From Cryptomeria japonica (taxonomy: Eukaryota; Streptophyta; Pinopsida; Cupressales; Cupressaceae): a DNA stretch of 64,000 nucleotides. Both the position numbers and the translations under genes were made by a program. Numbering within the stretch: position 1 is the first letter of the stretch; each line of letters begins with the position of its first letter. Below the pieces are notes generated by a model. That model saw only the letters and a list, made by a program, of their open reading frames with translations, made no database searches and was not told where the DNA came from. The stretch lies in the NCBI RefSeq assembly GCF_030272615.1, contig NC_081408.1, positions 310,637,118 to 310,701,117 on the forward strand. Reading direction: 5' to 3'. This document shows, piece by piece, positions 35,990 through 48,468 of the stretch.

Positions 35990-37140
35990 TCTTGATATAA
36001 CCTTGAGGTAGATGGTCTTCTTTGACATCTTGGACGGATCTATGTACCTCCTTTGGAGGGTCTTCATATTTTGATCATGACTGAGGCCCATCGTGCACCT
36101 TATTCAGCACACCCTGGTGTCAAGAAGATGCATGTAGATCTTTTAAAGATATATCATTGGACTGGTATGAAACGTGATATTGCTGATTTTGTGTCGAAGT
36201 GTTTAGAATGTCAGCAAGTGAAGGCGGAGCATCAGCACTCTATAGGGCTTTGACAACCTAATTTGGTACCAAATTGGAAATGGGTTATCATTTCCATGGA
36301 TTTCATAGTGGGGTTGCCTATTTCTTTGCATGGTCATGATGCCATCATGGTCATTGTTGATAGATTGACCAAAGTTTCTCATTTTGTTCCTATTCGATCT
36401 TCTTATACAACAGCAGTGATGGCACGAGTTTTCTTGGAAGATGTGGTGAGGTTGCATGGTATTCCTAGGTGGATCATTTCTGATAGGGATCTTATCTTTA
36501 CTTCAACATTGTGGACCTCACTTCAGCATGCTTTGGGGACCCAGTTGAACTTCAGTTTAGCTTATTGCCCAGAGACTAATGATAAGACTAAGCATGTGAA
36601 TCATGTCTTTGAGTTGGGATCGGTTAGAGGATAGGGTGCGTTTAGGACCGAATATGATTTGAAAGATAGAGCAGTAGGTTGAGAAGATTCGTGGGCATTT
36701 GGTAGCTACTTAGGATAGGTAGAAGAAGTATATTGACGCTCATTGAGTGGATCGTCAGTTTTTAGCAGGCGATCGTTTGTTCTTGAGAGTGCGTTTGTGG
36801 AAGAGTGATCCGTTATGGAAAGGGTTCTAAGTTGGCACCTCATTTTGTTGGCCCTTTTGAGATCCTTGAGAGGATAGGACCTCTTGCTTACCATCTTGCC
36901 TTGCCACTGAGCCTATCCCACATCCACGATGTTTTTCATGTTTCTATTCTTAGACCTTATCATCCTGATGTGACCCATGTTCTTGATTGGAATGTTTTGC
37001 AGGTCAAGGATGACCATCTTTCCATGGAGCTCGTGCACATTCTTCAGTGTCAGGATTTGACTGTCAGGGGTCATACCATCGACCATGTAAGGGTCCTATG
37101 GGACCCAATGATGAGACCTCGACGACATGGGAGGATGTAG
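35990..37140 (+). pseudogene. Gypsy integrase and C-terminal domain, broken
   Basis: The zinc-binding part has the HHCC pattern (AHRAPYSAHPG, then CLECQQVK). The core has SMDFIVGLP and ISDRDLIFTS, with the first two acidic residues. The third catalytic position, normally Glu in a QTERVN-like motif, reads DKTKHVNH, so the DDE triad is lost. Stops include TGA after HSIGL near 36250. A frameshift near 36640-36800 moves to the frame that encodes the C-terminal domain ([20 protein letters not shown], about 36840-36900) and the tail ending at TAG 37138-37140. Integrase normally joins element DNA to the host chromosome in the nucleus; this copy cannot. Confidence 0.9.
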
Positions 37141-37196
37141 CGAAGATGAGAGAGATTTATTCTTAGCTATTTTAGGCTTCCATGAGTAAGCCTAGT

Positions 37197-37210
37197 TTTG
37201 AGGGGGAGAA
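37197..37210 (+). other. Gypsy polypurine tract
   Basis: TTTTGAGGGGGAGAA directly precedes the 3' LTR start TGTAGTACCCC. Confidence 0.9.
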
Positions 37211-39426
37211 TGTAGTACCCCTTTCTTGATCAAACTTTTAGACTCATGTTTGACTTATGTTGTCTTTTTCAGTGCGAAACATTATTGTGTTATTTTGCTT
37301 AGACATTATATAGTATGGTGTTATGTTTTAATTTGATTGCAGTATATGTTTCATGTAGTATTTCCTTATTGATGTTAAATATGATTTTTATTGAATTACT
37401 ATCATGGACTGACACATTTAATTTATACATGCAATGCATTATATTCATGTTTCATGTCTGTACGTGTATGGGGTGCGAGGGGATGATTTTCCTTCACTCA
37501 CTCCAGTGAGATAGGGAACATCATGATTCTCCTTCATTGGTGTGTGTGTCGTATATTTTATATATATGTCTATGTGCACATGTGGTTCTTTGATGCAGGA
37601 CATTGCAAATACAAGTACTAGGTAGTTATGGGGTATCAACTCCACCTAGTTTCATAGGTCTGAGCATAACTTATTTGTCTAATGGGAGTGGAGGAGATAG
37701 ATGTTAAACCCTAAATTGACTCATAGTTACACTCATGTGAGTGTTGTCAGTTGGTCGTCATTTCCCGTTTGACTAGTATGCGAGTCTTGGCCCCTTGGCA
37801 TTTTCATTTTATGAGTCATCAGGTGGTTATTTCTCATTTTGTGTGCCTCTGGCTAGTTACAAAAGTTAATCTGAATGAATTATATTATTTCATATTGGTG
37901 TATTTAAATTAAATTAATATTATTTTGTTATTTCATGTTGGTGTATTTAATTAGATTATTATGCCTTTTTTATTAATGATTTAGTTAAATAATTGAGTTA
38001 TTAAATTTAAATGACATAAGTGCATGTTATATTTTAAGAAAAGTAATTGTATTTATTTGAGAAAGGAATAAAGTTATAAATTATGCTTTTTTAATTTTTA
38101 ATTTGTAAGTTGAAGTTATTTTCATTTATGGAAAAAGAAATGAGGAAAAAGAAAATATCTCCTTTGATCTTTTTGAAGGAGATAAGATTTTAATTTTATT
38201 GGGAAAATTTTCTATTGGTTGAACAAAACTTTTAACCTAAAAGTTTAGGTTAAAATATTTTCAAATATTGCCTAAGAGTTCACGGGGAGAGGAGAATGAA
38301 AAATTTTGGAAGCCAAGTTTTGAGAACAAAATTGGAAATTGGAATTTTTTGGTTGAGGATATGGTGTAGTTGAAGCTCATCTCCAACTTTCTTCTAGGAT
38401 TGCATTTAAGGTTGGGTAGATTTTGTTCTTTCCATTTTGTTGCAAAGAATTCGAAAAGTTTTAAAATATTCCTGTGTGTGTTTGGGAATTGATGGAATTA
38501 TTTTGGAAATTTTAAATTTAGTTTGAGTTGCGGGAATAGAGTGTTTTGTGCTTGAATTTATCTCTTCCCAACTTAATTTGTTAATTTTGAAGAAATTGGT
38601 TTTTAGAACAAGAAGAATTAGTTTTTTGTGTGTTCTTTCAAGTTGTATCAAATGTGATTAAATCTCTTCTTTTCTAGTTTGGAAATAATAGATTTGTTTT
38701 TGTTTGTTTGGTGAATTTCTAATTTTTCAAAAACAAAAGGTTATGCTGGCAAAATTTTTACAAATTGGCCTCCCTATGTGTTTTTGATTTTTTTCATTTG
38801 TGCAAGAACAATGGAAATTTGGATTAAATCCTCTCTATTTTGGTTAAATTTGTTATGGATTTTGCCCAATATCATTTGATTTGGGTCTTATTGGTATCTA
38901 TTTGTAAATGGAAATTCCTATTAAGAATTTGAAAAAAAATTAAATTGTTTCCTCTATTTTTATAGAGTTCATTTTCGATGCAGTAAATTTTAGCATAAAA
39001 TTTTATTAAAAAAATATATTATGGACCCACATTGCAAGGGACTCACCTTCCCCCACCATGTGGGATGGTAGATGCTACTGCCTTTGGTAGCAATGCTACC
39101 ATTGGTAGCTTTTGCTACCACATGGTAGCAGCGCTACCATTTGTAGCGTCACTACCACTTACAACCAACAGTCGTTGATTAAAACAAACAGCATAATAAC
39201 TTTTAGTTCACTGGGGTTTTCAGAAGCGTTTGAAAAAGAATAAAACATCTCGCCTATATTTTTGGTATTCATATTTTTTATATTTTAATAATATATATAT
39301 ATATATATATAATTTTAAATGTAAATTTTATTTTATCATTATTGTTTGTAAATTAGTTTTATCTGTTATTTGAGCTATATTTAGATAATATATATATACA
39401 TAATATGATAAGTACATAGCTATATC
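37211..39426 (+). repeat. Gypsy 3' LTR, truncated
   Basis: Aligns with 27010 to about 29340 with scattered substitutions and small indels. The match ends at TAGCTATAT (39426), beyond which the 5' LTR continues but this copy switches to a tRNA-like sequence. It includes the second GGTAGC cluster (39065-39165). Confidence 0.9.
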
Positions 39427-39512
39427 TTTGTCCAAGGGGTTGGGCTTAGTTCGTTAAAGCATTGAGTTCTCAATGTGGAGACCCAAGTTCAACTCCCATG
39501 AGGGACACCTGT
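39427..39512 (+). mobile_element. tRNA-like head of a SINE or tRNA relic
   Basis: GTCC near 39430 can pair with GGAC near 39503. Between them are an A-box-like TGGGCTTAGTTCGTTAAAGC, a hairpin CATTG-AGTTCT-CAATG, and a B-box-like AAGTTCAACTCCC. The spacing is tRNA-like but the anticodon loop is one base short and the stems are imperfect, so this is not a working tRNA. It sits exactly between the truncated gypsy LTR and the next LTR element. A SINE 5' module cut by the LTR element insertion is the best guess. Confidence 0.6.
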
Positions 39513-42500
39513 TGGTGCCCAAAACCACAAATTGGAAAACCCAACGACTTGCCAAATCCTCAAGCAGTCCAATTAGCCTTGGCCAACAAACATGAATAGT
39601 CAAAGACTAAATCCCTCTCAACTTTAGGCTACACTAAACCTAGGCGGGTGTACCTCACACTCTCAAGCACAAAAGAGATTATTTAAAGTGGATTTAAGCC
39701 TTTTAGCAAATTACAAACTGACAAATTGTTCTCTGCAATTATGCTTTATTATATGCTTTAAATAAATGCCCTCAAAAAGAAATGATTGTGAATGTATATT
39801 GAGAATGAGATTTCTTTCAGGACCTAAAAGACATATGCATAGATCCATTCATATAGGATTTGGAAGAATGTTTTTCTATCAAAGATCTTGAATGCATAGA
39901 GATCAAAACCTTAAAAAATCAATAATAGACTAGTGCCTCTATCCAAGGATATATATGACACTTTGTGGACAGAATATCTTATCAATTCAAGAGACAATTT
40001 CTCATCAACTATGAAGGTTTAGTATGTGTTACACAAAAAATAAGAATTCAATATTCCACTTAATACAACAACATGTGATTCACATCATAGTAAATCTATA
40101 CACAAATTTATCAAGAGGAAAAAGATAATCATCAACACAAAAGTGTTCACAATATTTAGAAAAGAAACAACAAACCTTGTATATTAACCTTCGGGAAATG
40201 ATTGCATACATAAGCTGCACATGCAGATACTTCATTACAAATTGCTTGGACAAAATGGTACTTCTTCTTCCTATAGACTTCCCTAGTACAAATGACTTTC
40301 AGTCCTTAAAACAACATGATGTTCTATAAAAATCTCTCATTCCTCTATAAAATTGACTCCCTTTAAATATATAAATCAATAGGCACATATGAAAGGACAC
40401 ACTATTTCATACACAGGAGGGAGTTAAAAACAGTTGCCTTCCCAAAAGACACACCCTTTGGTTTACAAAGATAATTACAAGAAAACCATAAAATATTCAT
40501 ACTAAATGTATCTCTTATCCTCCACCTTGATACAATTCCTTGCCAAATAGTCATCATCTTCTCAATATCTTCTGGACATTAGAAAAACCAATCAAATCCC
40601 TTTTATTTGACCATTAACTATATCTTACCTTTGATTAGGTAACAATCCTTTATGTAAAATACTTGTTTTAGGATAATTCACTTCAATCAAAGTATTATAT
40701 ACTTGTAATAATTTGCCCTAATTAATAGTTCTCATTAAATAACATGAGGTAAAAGATTTTATATAGCAAATAAAAGTACATACTTCCCTATGTAAAAATG
40801 ATATCCGTGGAAAAACTTCTAATACCTTTTCACCTTTTAGGGCAATCTAAAATAGGGTGGAAATATTTTATCACATGGACACCCTTGCAAATACAAATCA
40901 AACCATCAAGTACATGATATGAATAATATACCCTAATAAAAATATTCAATTTATACACATAAAGCAAAAAGTATGCATATGAAAGGATTGCATTACAACA
41001 TTAATATTCATCTCTAATAAATGCAATTTCATCACTTTGTTTGTGGTAAAAGTACATTGTCTCAAAGTAACAATAATTAGACTTTGACGCTTAAAAAACA
41101 TTATAATTATTTACCCTAATGTAAAAAGTGTTCAATTCAATAATTAGGGTAAACATATTTATAGAAAAAAAGTCATTTATTCAATAATTATCTATAATTC
41201 ATTACTTTTACTATATGTCAAAAGGCATTTATAAATAAATCGTAATTACTTCCTTTGACCAAGATATTGCCTTATCAAAAAAAATACAATATAGAAAATG
41301 ACATAATGATTTTCCCCTTTTGGTAAAAATGAATCCTTTAGTAATCAATAATATTCACATTATGCTTTCTGAAAAATAAAAAATATTTACCCTAATATAA
41401 ATGGTTCAATGAATTTTAAAGGGTAAAATATATAATAAAATGATTTAATTATTTTATAATACAACACCCTGATAAAATACCATGCACACAAATTAAAATA
41501 TCCTGCACACAAATTAAACCAATCGAATTCATTGGTAAATCAGATATCACTCTTGATTAGGGTTTTCTTTTGTAAGATTAATAATCCCCTTTTTTTATAT
41601 AAATACTTTTTAAAGATAATCCATTTGTATCTAAGAATTTTAAACCTTTGAAAGAATATTACTTATAAAAGAAGACGTTCATCCTTTGGCTTCAATATTC
41701 AAAAATAATAAATTTCACCTTAATGTATATATATTAATTTTAATGAATTAGGCAAAAAAGAGATCATTCAAATGAAAATAATACAAGATGACATGCTAAA
41801 TATTCACTCAAGTTACGTATGTCAAATGCATTTTTTCTTTTTTGACAAAATGAATGCCTTAGTACTATCTGAAGAGTAATAAATAATATTAAAATATTAT
41901 TTACATCAAAATATAATAGATAGAGTTACTTTCCAGAGTGTCTTTACAAATGATAAAGCTATATCCCAAATCATAATATCAGAACGTTATATGAAATTTA
42001 GGTAAGAAATACTTCATGTTTTTGTGTTGTCATAATTCCCTTGATAGAATATACTTCTTTATACTCTCTAGAAGGCAATAACATTGAAACATTATCATGA
42101 CTATATCTTATGTTATAAATAAATTTTCCTAAAATTACTTTTGCAAATAATAAACCTTATATCTAAAATAGAATATCAAAACATTATGATTGGATAAGGA
42201 ATACTCCCTCGGAAAATCTATTTACTTTTGCCTATAACAGCTTCCATTTGATTTCCATCGGTGTAGCTTTCCAATGTCGGGGTAGCACATTTTTAGTTAT
42301 GCGGATGCCCGATGGGAAAAATAATTTTCTACTCCTTACCATCGGGACAACATATTTTTAGTTGTTTCGATCTCCCGATGGGAAGAAAAGTAAATGAAAC
42401 ATTAATGCTATGTCATCGGTATAACATTTCTCCATCGGGATAGGTAATTTTCTATTACCCTGATTCACGATGACCTGTTTAGGGTTAGGGTGACGGATTG

Positions 42501-43917
42501 ATTTCTTCATCCTCGTCAACTTTGTAGACCTTTTTAACTCGAGGAAATGAATATATCAGCCCCAATACGACGTCCCTCTTCTTATTATCCTTATATTTTT
42601 GGAGCAATTCTTTACACATATCTCCCGGCTATGAAATTATTTCATGACAATGTTTCTACTATCGAATTCTGAAGACGTAACAGTTGGAATATGGCCAGTT
42701 GATGCTCATTATCACAACAACAATTGATGGGCTTCTCTCATCTTGCTTTCCTTGATGATTCATGTCTGCTCCAAAATACCCAACATGATTGTTCCTAAAG
42801 CATGGTAACTAAGTGAAGAGGCTTTGATTGAGTGGTGCATGCTTGCCATGGTGACCTTGGCAATATTTGAAAATCATTGTCCTTGAAGCAAATTCACAGT
42901 GAAAGATGTTCGCTTTTCCTTATACAACTTCACAATTTCGCCCTTTTTGCTTATATCCAACCTCAAAAGCATCAAAATTTTCCTCTGCATATCTTTGGTG
43001 CACTCCAAACCAGCCCAAATTTTGATGCCCATGTGTTTGTTGTATTATATCCAATCATTCGCAATATATCGTAGAATTTTGTCAAGTTTTCACCATTGTC
43101 GTTGGTATTAATAGATGGATATGAGGAATCCATTGTAGTGTGAACAATATAGGCTCTTCGCAATTGTTCAAATAGAGTTGTTTATCAATACGTAATAGCT
43201 CCTATTGAAAACATGATGAGAGTTCGCTCCAATACTTGTAAAGCTAGGCATATATGACATGGTCTCGAGAACAAGGCCAGATGATGTCTTTTGCATTAGC
43301 AGCTGATCCAAAGCCAAATCCTACAACAATAGATCCATCCATATCCCTAATTAGCATCAATAGATAAACTCAGTATTTCCTTTTGCTAACTGCTTCAAAC
43401 AATGCAAAAAACTAAAAAAATTAATTTTTCCTACCGCTCATTCTGGTGTAATTTCATTGCCGACTAACGAGGCATCCGATTGCCATGAACCTTGGCCAAA
43501 AGTTATGATAATTTAAATAAAACATGGGTTTTATTTTAAGTTTCAATTAACTCACCAAATTTTGGTACTTGCTTTATAAACTGGCCTGTCAGAGCTAGTC
43601 GTAAACAACATAAAATTTTAAATTAATATATCAAAGAAGTCCGATATTTCTAAATTTGAAAATGGAAACATTTGGGATCAAAATATTAGGAGGGTTGCCT
43701 TCCGATTTTAAAAATTTGATACTTTTTTATGATGCATTTTTAAGCCAGGATGAGTCAAAAACAATTAAAAAGCATGCCACAACTTCTCTTATTTTCATTA
43801 GATTGAACAAGAGAATAGCCTCATATACCACCAAATTTTTTGCCAACCAGCTTCCTAGGATTATTTGAGAGCGCTAATATTTTAATCACCAAAGCTGACA
43901 ACTTTCATTTTTGTACA
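39513..43917 (-). repeat. Left LTR of the gag-only element
   Basis: Begins TGGTGCCCAAAACC. It parallels 45174-51292 throughout, for example CTCTCAAGCACAAAAGAG, GGAGGGAGTTAAAAA and the CCCGATGGG/CATCGGG block near 42300-42450. It provides the uninterrupted target of the solo LTR at about 41090 (ACGCTTAAAAAAC). Small open frames here are not conserved in the sister copy. Confidence 0.85.
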
Positions 43918-45173
43918 TTTCACTCTAAAAACTTAGAAAAGATTTTTAGGCATACATCCTCTATTACACTCATCACTGTGTTTGTATTTCTCATTAATCT
44001 GAGAATCATCATTTGTTTTGTCCACAAGAAAACTATCCTCACTAATTTTTTCCTCTAATATATTATCTCCCTAGGAATCATATTTTACTTCATCAAACAC
44101 ACCCTAAATGTGCCCTAATCCATTAGTTTTCTTTATTTGAAAAGAATTTAAACCATTTTTCTAAACATACCTTTCATATTCCTTTTCTAATAGATAAGAA
44201 ATCTCTTTTGTACTAAGAAATGTTTCCTCTTTATTATTTATATTTTCTTCTACGCATATGGATTCTTCGATATTTAAATCCATATTTTCTTCTCTATTTG
44301 AAAATGGATCATCACTATATTCTTCCTCTAACATGCTTTCATATATAATTTCAAGTAGAAGCCTTACCTGGGGATCACGATAAATTCCCAACTCTTGCAT
44401 TTTTCTGACAATGAGGGCTTGATGTTTGAAGGCATTTTTGTATATATACTAAACATCCTCACACATAATTGTGTTGCAGATTCATCTTCCTGTTTCTCTA
44501 TGTAAAGAAATGTATCCAGAGGAGAAATGCAAGATTTTTCCTCCATAGTGTAAATCTAGTTTCCATCAAGCTCATAGCAGATGTCATCCTCTTCCTCACC
44601 TACATCATGAAACATATGAAAAAATCATTGCTCAAAATCCCTCCATGATGAAAGGCATTGTGTGGGTAATGAATCGTACTCCTCTCTTGCTCTATCTTTC
44701 AATGTTCTGGCAAATAACATCATTACATGTCCATCATCAATGTCATGGTTTTCTATAAATAAATAGAATATTTTTAAATGCCACTCTGTTGATTCATTAT
44801 GTTCACCATAAAATTTTGGTATAACTTGTGTAAAATGTAAAAATATATCATCAATCTCACATGAAAATCTTCTAAGGTCTAATGGCCTATTTTCCACTAG
44901 AAATAATAGTTTACTCAACCAATTTTGAGACATTTTGTAATAGATTTCCTATTATTATCAAAGGGAAGAATTCTAATTTCACTCCAACTTTCCTCCCTTA
45001 GTAGAGTCACCAACTGAAAAAATTGTTAATATAGAGTCACCACATGCTAAGACAAAAATGTTACCAACTTAACTGATCTTTTGGGATACTCCCTCTAGTA
45101 GAGTCTGAAACAAACTACCAAAGATTCTGAAAAACTTCTTCTGAACAACTCCCCAAGAGAGTCACCAATCTCT
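43918..45173 (-). pseudogene. Gag-like remnant of the gag-only element
   Basis: Translation on the minus strand from ATG 44933 contains MMLFARTLKDRAREEYDSLP followed by SSWRDFEQ, the signature of the Retrotrans_gag (PF03732) capsid domain, in which short segments like RTLKxxA...LP...SW are conserved. The frame then hits a stop after FEQ, resumes through acidic residues (HDVGEEEDD), and continues in pieces to about 44161 (EDESATQLC, SIYTKMP) with further stops. No zinc knuckle, protease or polymerase motif follows. Gag packages element RNA; a gag-only element would rely on the pol of a relative. Confidence 0.65.
45149..45169 (-). other. Probable primer binding site
   Basis: On the minus strand TTGGTGACTCTCTTGGGGAG starts about five bases inside the LTR end. 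It resembles the TGGTGACTC/TGGCGACTC primer sites of some plant gypsy elements. The tRNA identity is not determined. Confidence 0.5.
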
Positions 45174-46767
45174 TGGTGCCCACAACCATAGATTGGAAAA
45201 CACAAAGACTTGTCAAATCCTCAAGCAGTCCAATCAGACTTGGCCAATGAACAAGGATAGCCAAAGACTAAATCCCTCTGCACTTTAGGCTCCACTAAAC
45301 TTAGGTTGGTGTACCTCACACTCTCAAGCACAAAAGAGATTATTTAAAGTGGATTTAAGCCTTTTAGCAAATAACAAACTAGCAAATTCTTTTTTGCAAT
45401 TATCCTTTATTATTTGCTTTAAATAAATGCCCTCGAAAAGAAATGATTGTGAATGTGTATTGAGAATGAGATTTCTTTCAAGACCTAAAAGACAAATGCA
45501 TAGATCAGTTCATATAGGATTTGGAAGAATGTTTTTTTGTCAAGGACCTTGAATGCATACAGATCAAAACCTTAAAAAATCAATAACAAACCAGTGCCTC
45601 TATCTAGAGATATATATGACACTTTGTGGACAGAATATCTTATCAACTCAAGAGACAATTTCTCATCAACTATGAAGGTTCAGTATGTGTTACACAAACA
45701 ATAAGAACTCAATCCTTCACTTAATGCAACAACATGTGATTCACATCATAGCAAATCTATACATAGATTTATCAAGAGGACAAAGATAATCATCAACACA
45801 AAAGTGTGCATAATATTTAGAAAAGAGACAAAGAACCTTTTATATTAACCTTCACGAAATGATTGCATACATAAGTTGCACTTAGAGATACTTCATTACA
45901 AATTGCTTGCAGAAAATGGCACTTCTTCTTCCTACAGACTTCTCTAGTACAAATGACTTTCAGTCCTTACAACAGAATGATGTTCTATAAAAATCTCTTA
46001 TTCCTCTATAAAACTGACTCCCTTTAAATATATAAATCAATGGGCACATATGAAAGGACACACCATTTCATACACAGGAGGGAGTTAAAAATAGTTGCAT
46101 TCCCAAAAGACACAACCTTTGGTTAACAAATATAATTATAAGAAAACCCTAAAATATTCATACTAATGATGCTTTAATAATGTATTTCTTATCCTCCGCC
46201 TTGATACAATTCCTCAGTAAATAGTCATCATCTTCTCAATATCTTTTGCACATTAGAAAAAACAATCAAATCCCTTTGATTTGACCATTAACTATATCTT
46301 ACCTTTGATTATGTAATAATCCTTTATGTAAAATACTTGTTTTAGGATAATTCACTTCAATCAAAGTAATTTATACTTGTAATAATTTGCCCTAATTAAT
46401 AGTTCTCATTAAATAACATAAGGTAAAAGATTTTATATAGTAAATAAAAACATATACTTCCCTCTATAAAAATGATATCCGTGGAAAAACTTCTAATACC
46501 TTTTCACCTTTTAGGGCAATCTAAAATAGGTTGGAAATATTTTATCACATGGACACCCTTGCAAATACAAATCAAACCATTAAGTACATGATATGAATAA
46601 TATACCCTAATAAAAATATTCAATTTATACACATAAAGCAAAAAATATGCATATGAAAGGATTGCATTACAACATTAATATTCATCTCTAATAAATTCAA
46701 TTTAATCACTTTGTTTGTGGTAAAAGTATATTTTCTCAAAGTAACAATAATTACACTTTGATGCTTA

Positions 46768-48468
46768 TGTGTAGGGGAAAAAGCGAGACTAGGTTAACAT
46801 GCCCTAATCCTACCTTTTGACACACATTACGGAATACGAAAGAGCCTAGAGATATCGCACAATTGGCTACTTCTTTTTGTGAAAGAGAGAGCCACGGGAT
46901 ATCTATTAGGATTTATATTCCTTTGTTGAAATTGGAAGATCAAATGATGCAAGTTCAATCCCTAACCCCAAAGTGCAAGTATGAACTAATAACAAGATTG
47001 CAGTATTGAACTTAAACAATGGAAAGCTGTAAATACAAGGATGAAATAAGAATGCCAGTGCATACCCGGAGTTAAAATCTGACTGAAAATGTTTGGGATA
47101 GGGGCGCGGGCGCCACTGTCCTGATTCTGCCCCTAAAACTGCTCCGGAAACTGCTGTTTTTGCACTTTGGAAAAAGCTGTCAAAAATGCTGAAAATGCTG
47201 TCGGACCAGGGCGCCCAGCACCCCTGTCCCAGGGACCAGGGTGCCCAGTAGGGACCAGGGCGCCCAGAAGGGACCAGGGCGCCCAGCGCCCCTGTCCTGG
47301 CAGGACCAGGGCGCCCCACGCCCCTGTCCTGGTCTTTTTCTCTGAAATTTGGTGGGAAGGTCGGTCTCAGTCTGCTTCTCCCGGATTTGCAACCTGCGGC
47401 GTCGTTCGAGTCCCGAAACCTGCACTTATATCTGAAAAGGTGTTTGGGTGGCTATATAGGGTTTTGCCTTAGTCAAACCCCCGCTTCGGTGATTTCCACC
47501 TCCACGAATAGCCAAGTTGTATTGTAAAATGTATTGTGTGTGTAGACCTAGTGTGTGTGTAAGGTCCTTAAATGCAAGAAAGCAAACTAGAGCAACCTAG
47601 AAAGTAAACCCTAATTGCTTGTAAATGATAATGTAAATGCTCTAAATCAAGATACAAAGTGATCTAAAGCATGAATAAAGGATATATTGAAGCTTATGCA
47701 AAGACATGAAAACAACATGAAATCATACCCAACCCTCAAGGGAGGATTACAAGCCAATCTTTAGTTGGTAATTTCCTATTGTTCTTCAATGTCTTCCAAG
47801 CCCTAAGTGGATGAATGAATTTGATAAGTGCTTGATAGAGGAATGTTGAATGTTGTTGAAGTCTTCAAAGATCTGCTCTTTCGCTGCATAGAAGGTCCTT
47901 GAAAGCCAAAAATCGGATCCTTTCAAATGAAGAAAGAGAGCTCTTATGTATGAAACCCTAGGTCTTAATTTCGACTTTTGGCCGACCTAGAGATTGAATA
48001 TCCCACCAATTTCTTGGGGTTAAGCTTTATTTTATAATTGGATCGTGCTCCCAAAATTTCGGGAAAAATGTCCGGGACCATGTTGCACGGGCGCCATGGT
48101 CCCAACAACTTTTCACCAAATTTTCAGGGCCGTCAGATATGATGATTTTAGAGAGAATCCCGAAGTTACAGGTGATTTCGAGATGTTTTGACCCCCGAAA
48201 TCAAGCCCCCAAGTTCGAAATAGGACCTAATCAGAGTTTTTGATTAAATGATGTATTGGAAGAATAAAATGAAAGGGGCACACTTTAATGAAAGGGCCCA
48301 ACTTTATGATATGGGAGATGATAAAATAGGACCTTAGACCTAATTAATTTAATTAATTAAGTGCTAAAGGGGAAATGCAATGCAAAATGCAAAATGCGCC
48401 AAGGCGGGTGCTAAACTAGGTGTGAAATTGTACCACCCTAGCAAGTGCGTACAATTTACGATGCTACA
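46768..48468. mobile_element. Solo LTR, family 1, second copy (1,701 bp)
   Basis: Begins TGTGTAGGGG, ends ATGCTACA, and is flanked by the perfect duplication GCTTA (46763-46767 and 48469-48473). The sister LTR carries the empty site with one GCTTA near 41090. It shares almost its whole length with 21601-23243, including GAGAGCCACGGG and the GC-rich block. No internal domain. Confidence 0.94.
47232..47287. repeat. 19-bp GC-rich tandem repeat inside the solo LTR
   Basis: Three head-to-tail units of GGGACCAGGG(C/T)GCCCAG plus two bases, period 19 (47232, 47251, 47270). The sister solo LTR near 22045 has a single unit of this type. GGGCGCCC is self-complementary. Confidence 0.88.

Noticed and set aside
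32516-37140. Endogenous pararetrovirus as the source of the RT/integrase region
   Set aside because: Integrase, LTRs, a polypurine tract and a tRNA primer site are all present in Ty3/gypsy order; no movement protein was seen.
39427-39512. Functional tRNA gene
   Set aside because: tRNA-like boxes are present, but the anticodon loop is one base short, the stems are imperfect, and it sits at an element breakpoint. A SINE head or relic is more likely.
42877-43163. Possible gene in the gag-only element LTR
   Set aside because: Short overlapping frames on both strands are disrupted in the sister LTR near 50280-50520, so they are not under coding constraint.
46906-47472. Open frames rich in Pro/Gly/Ala on both strands over the solo LTR
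   Set aside because: They follow the GC-rich repeated words, are open in several frames at once, and are not conserved with the sister copy. Composition artefact.
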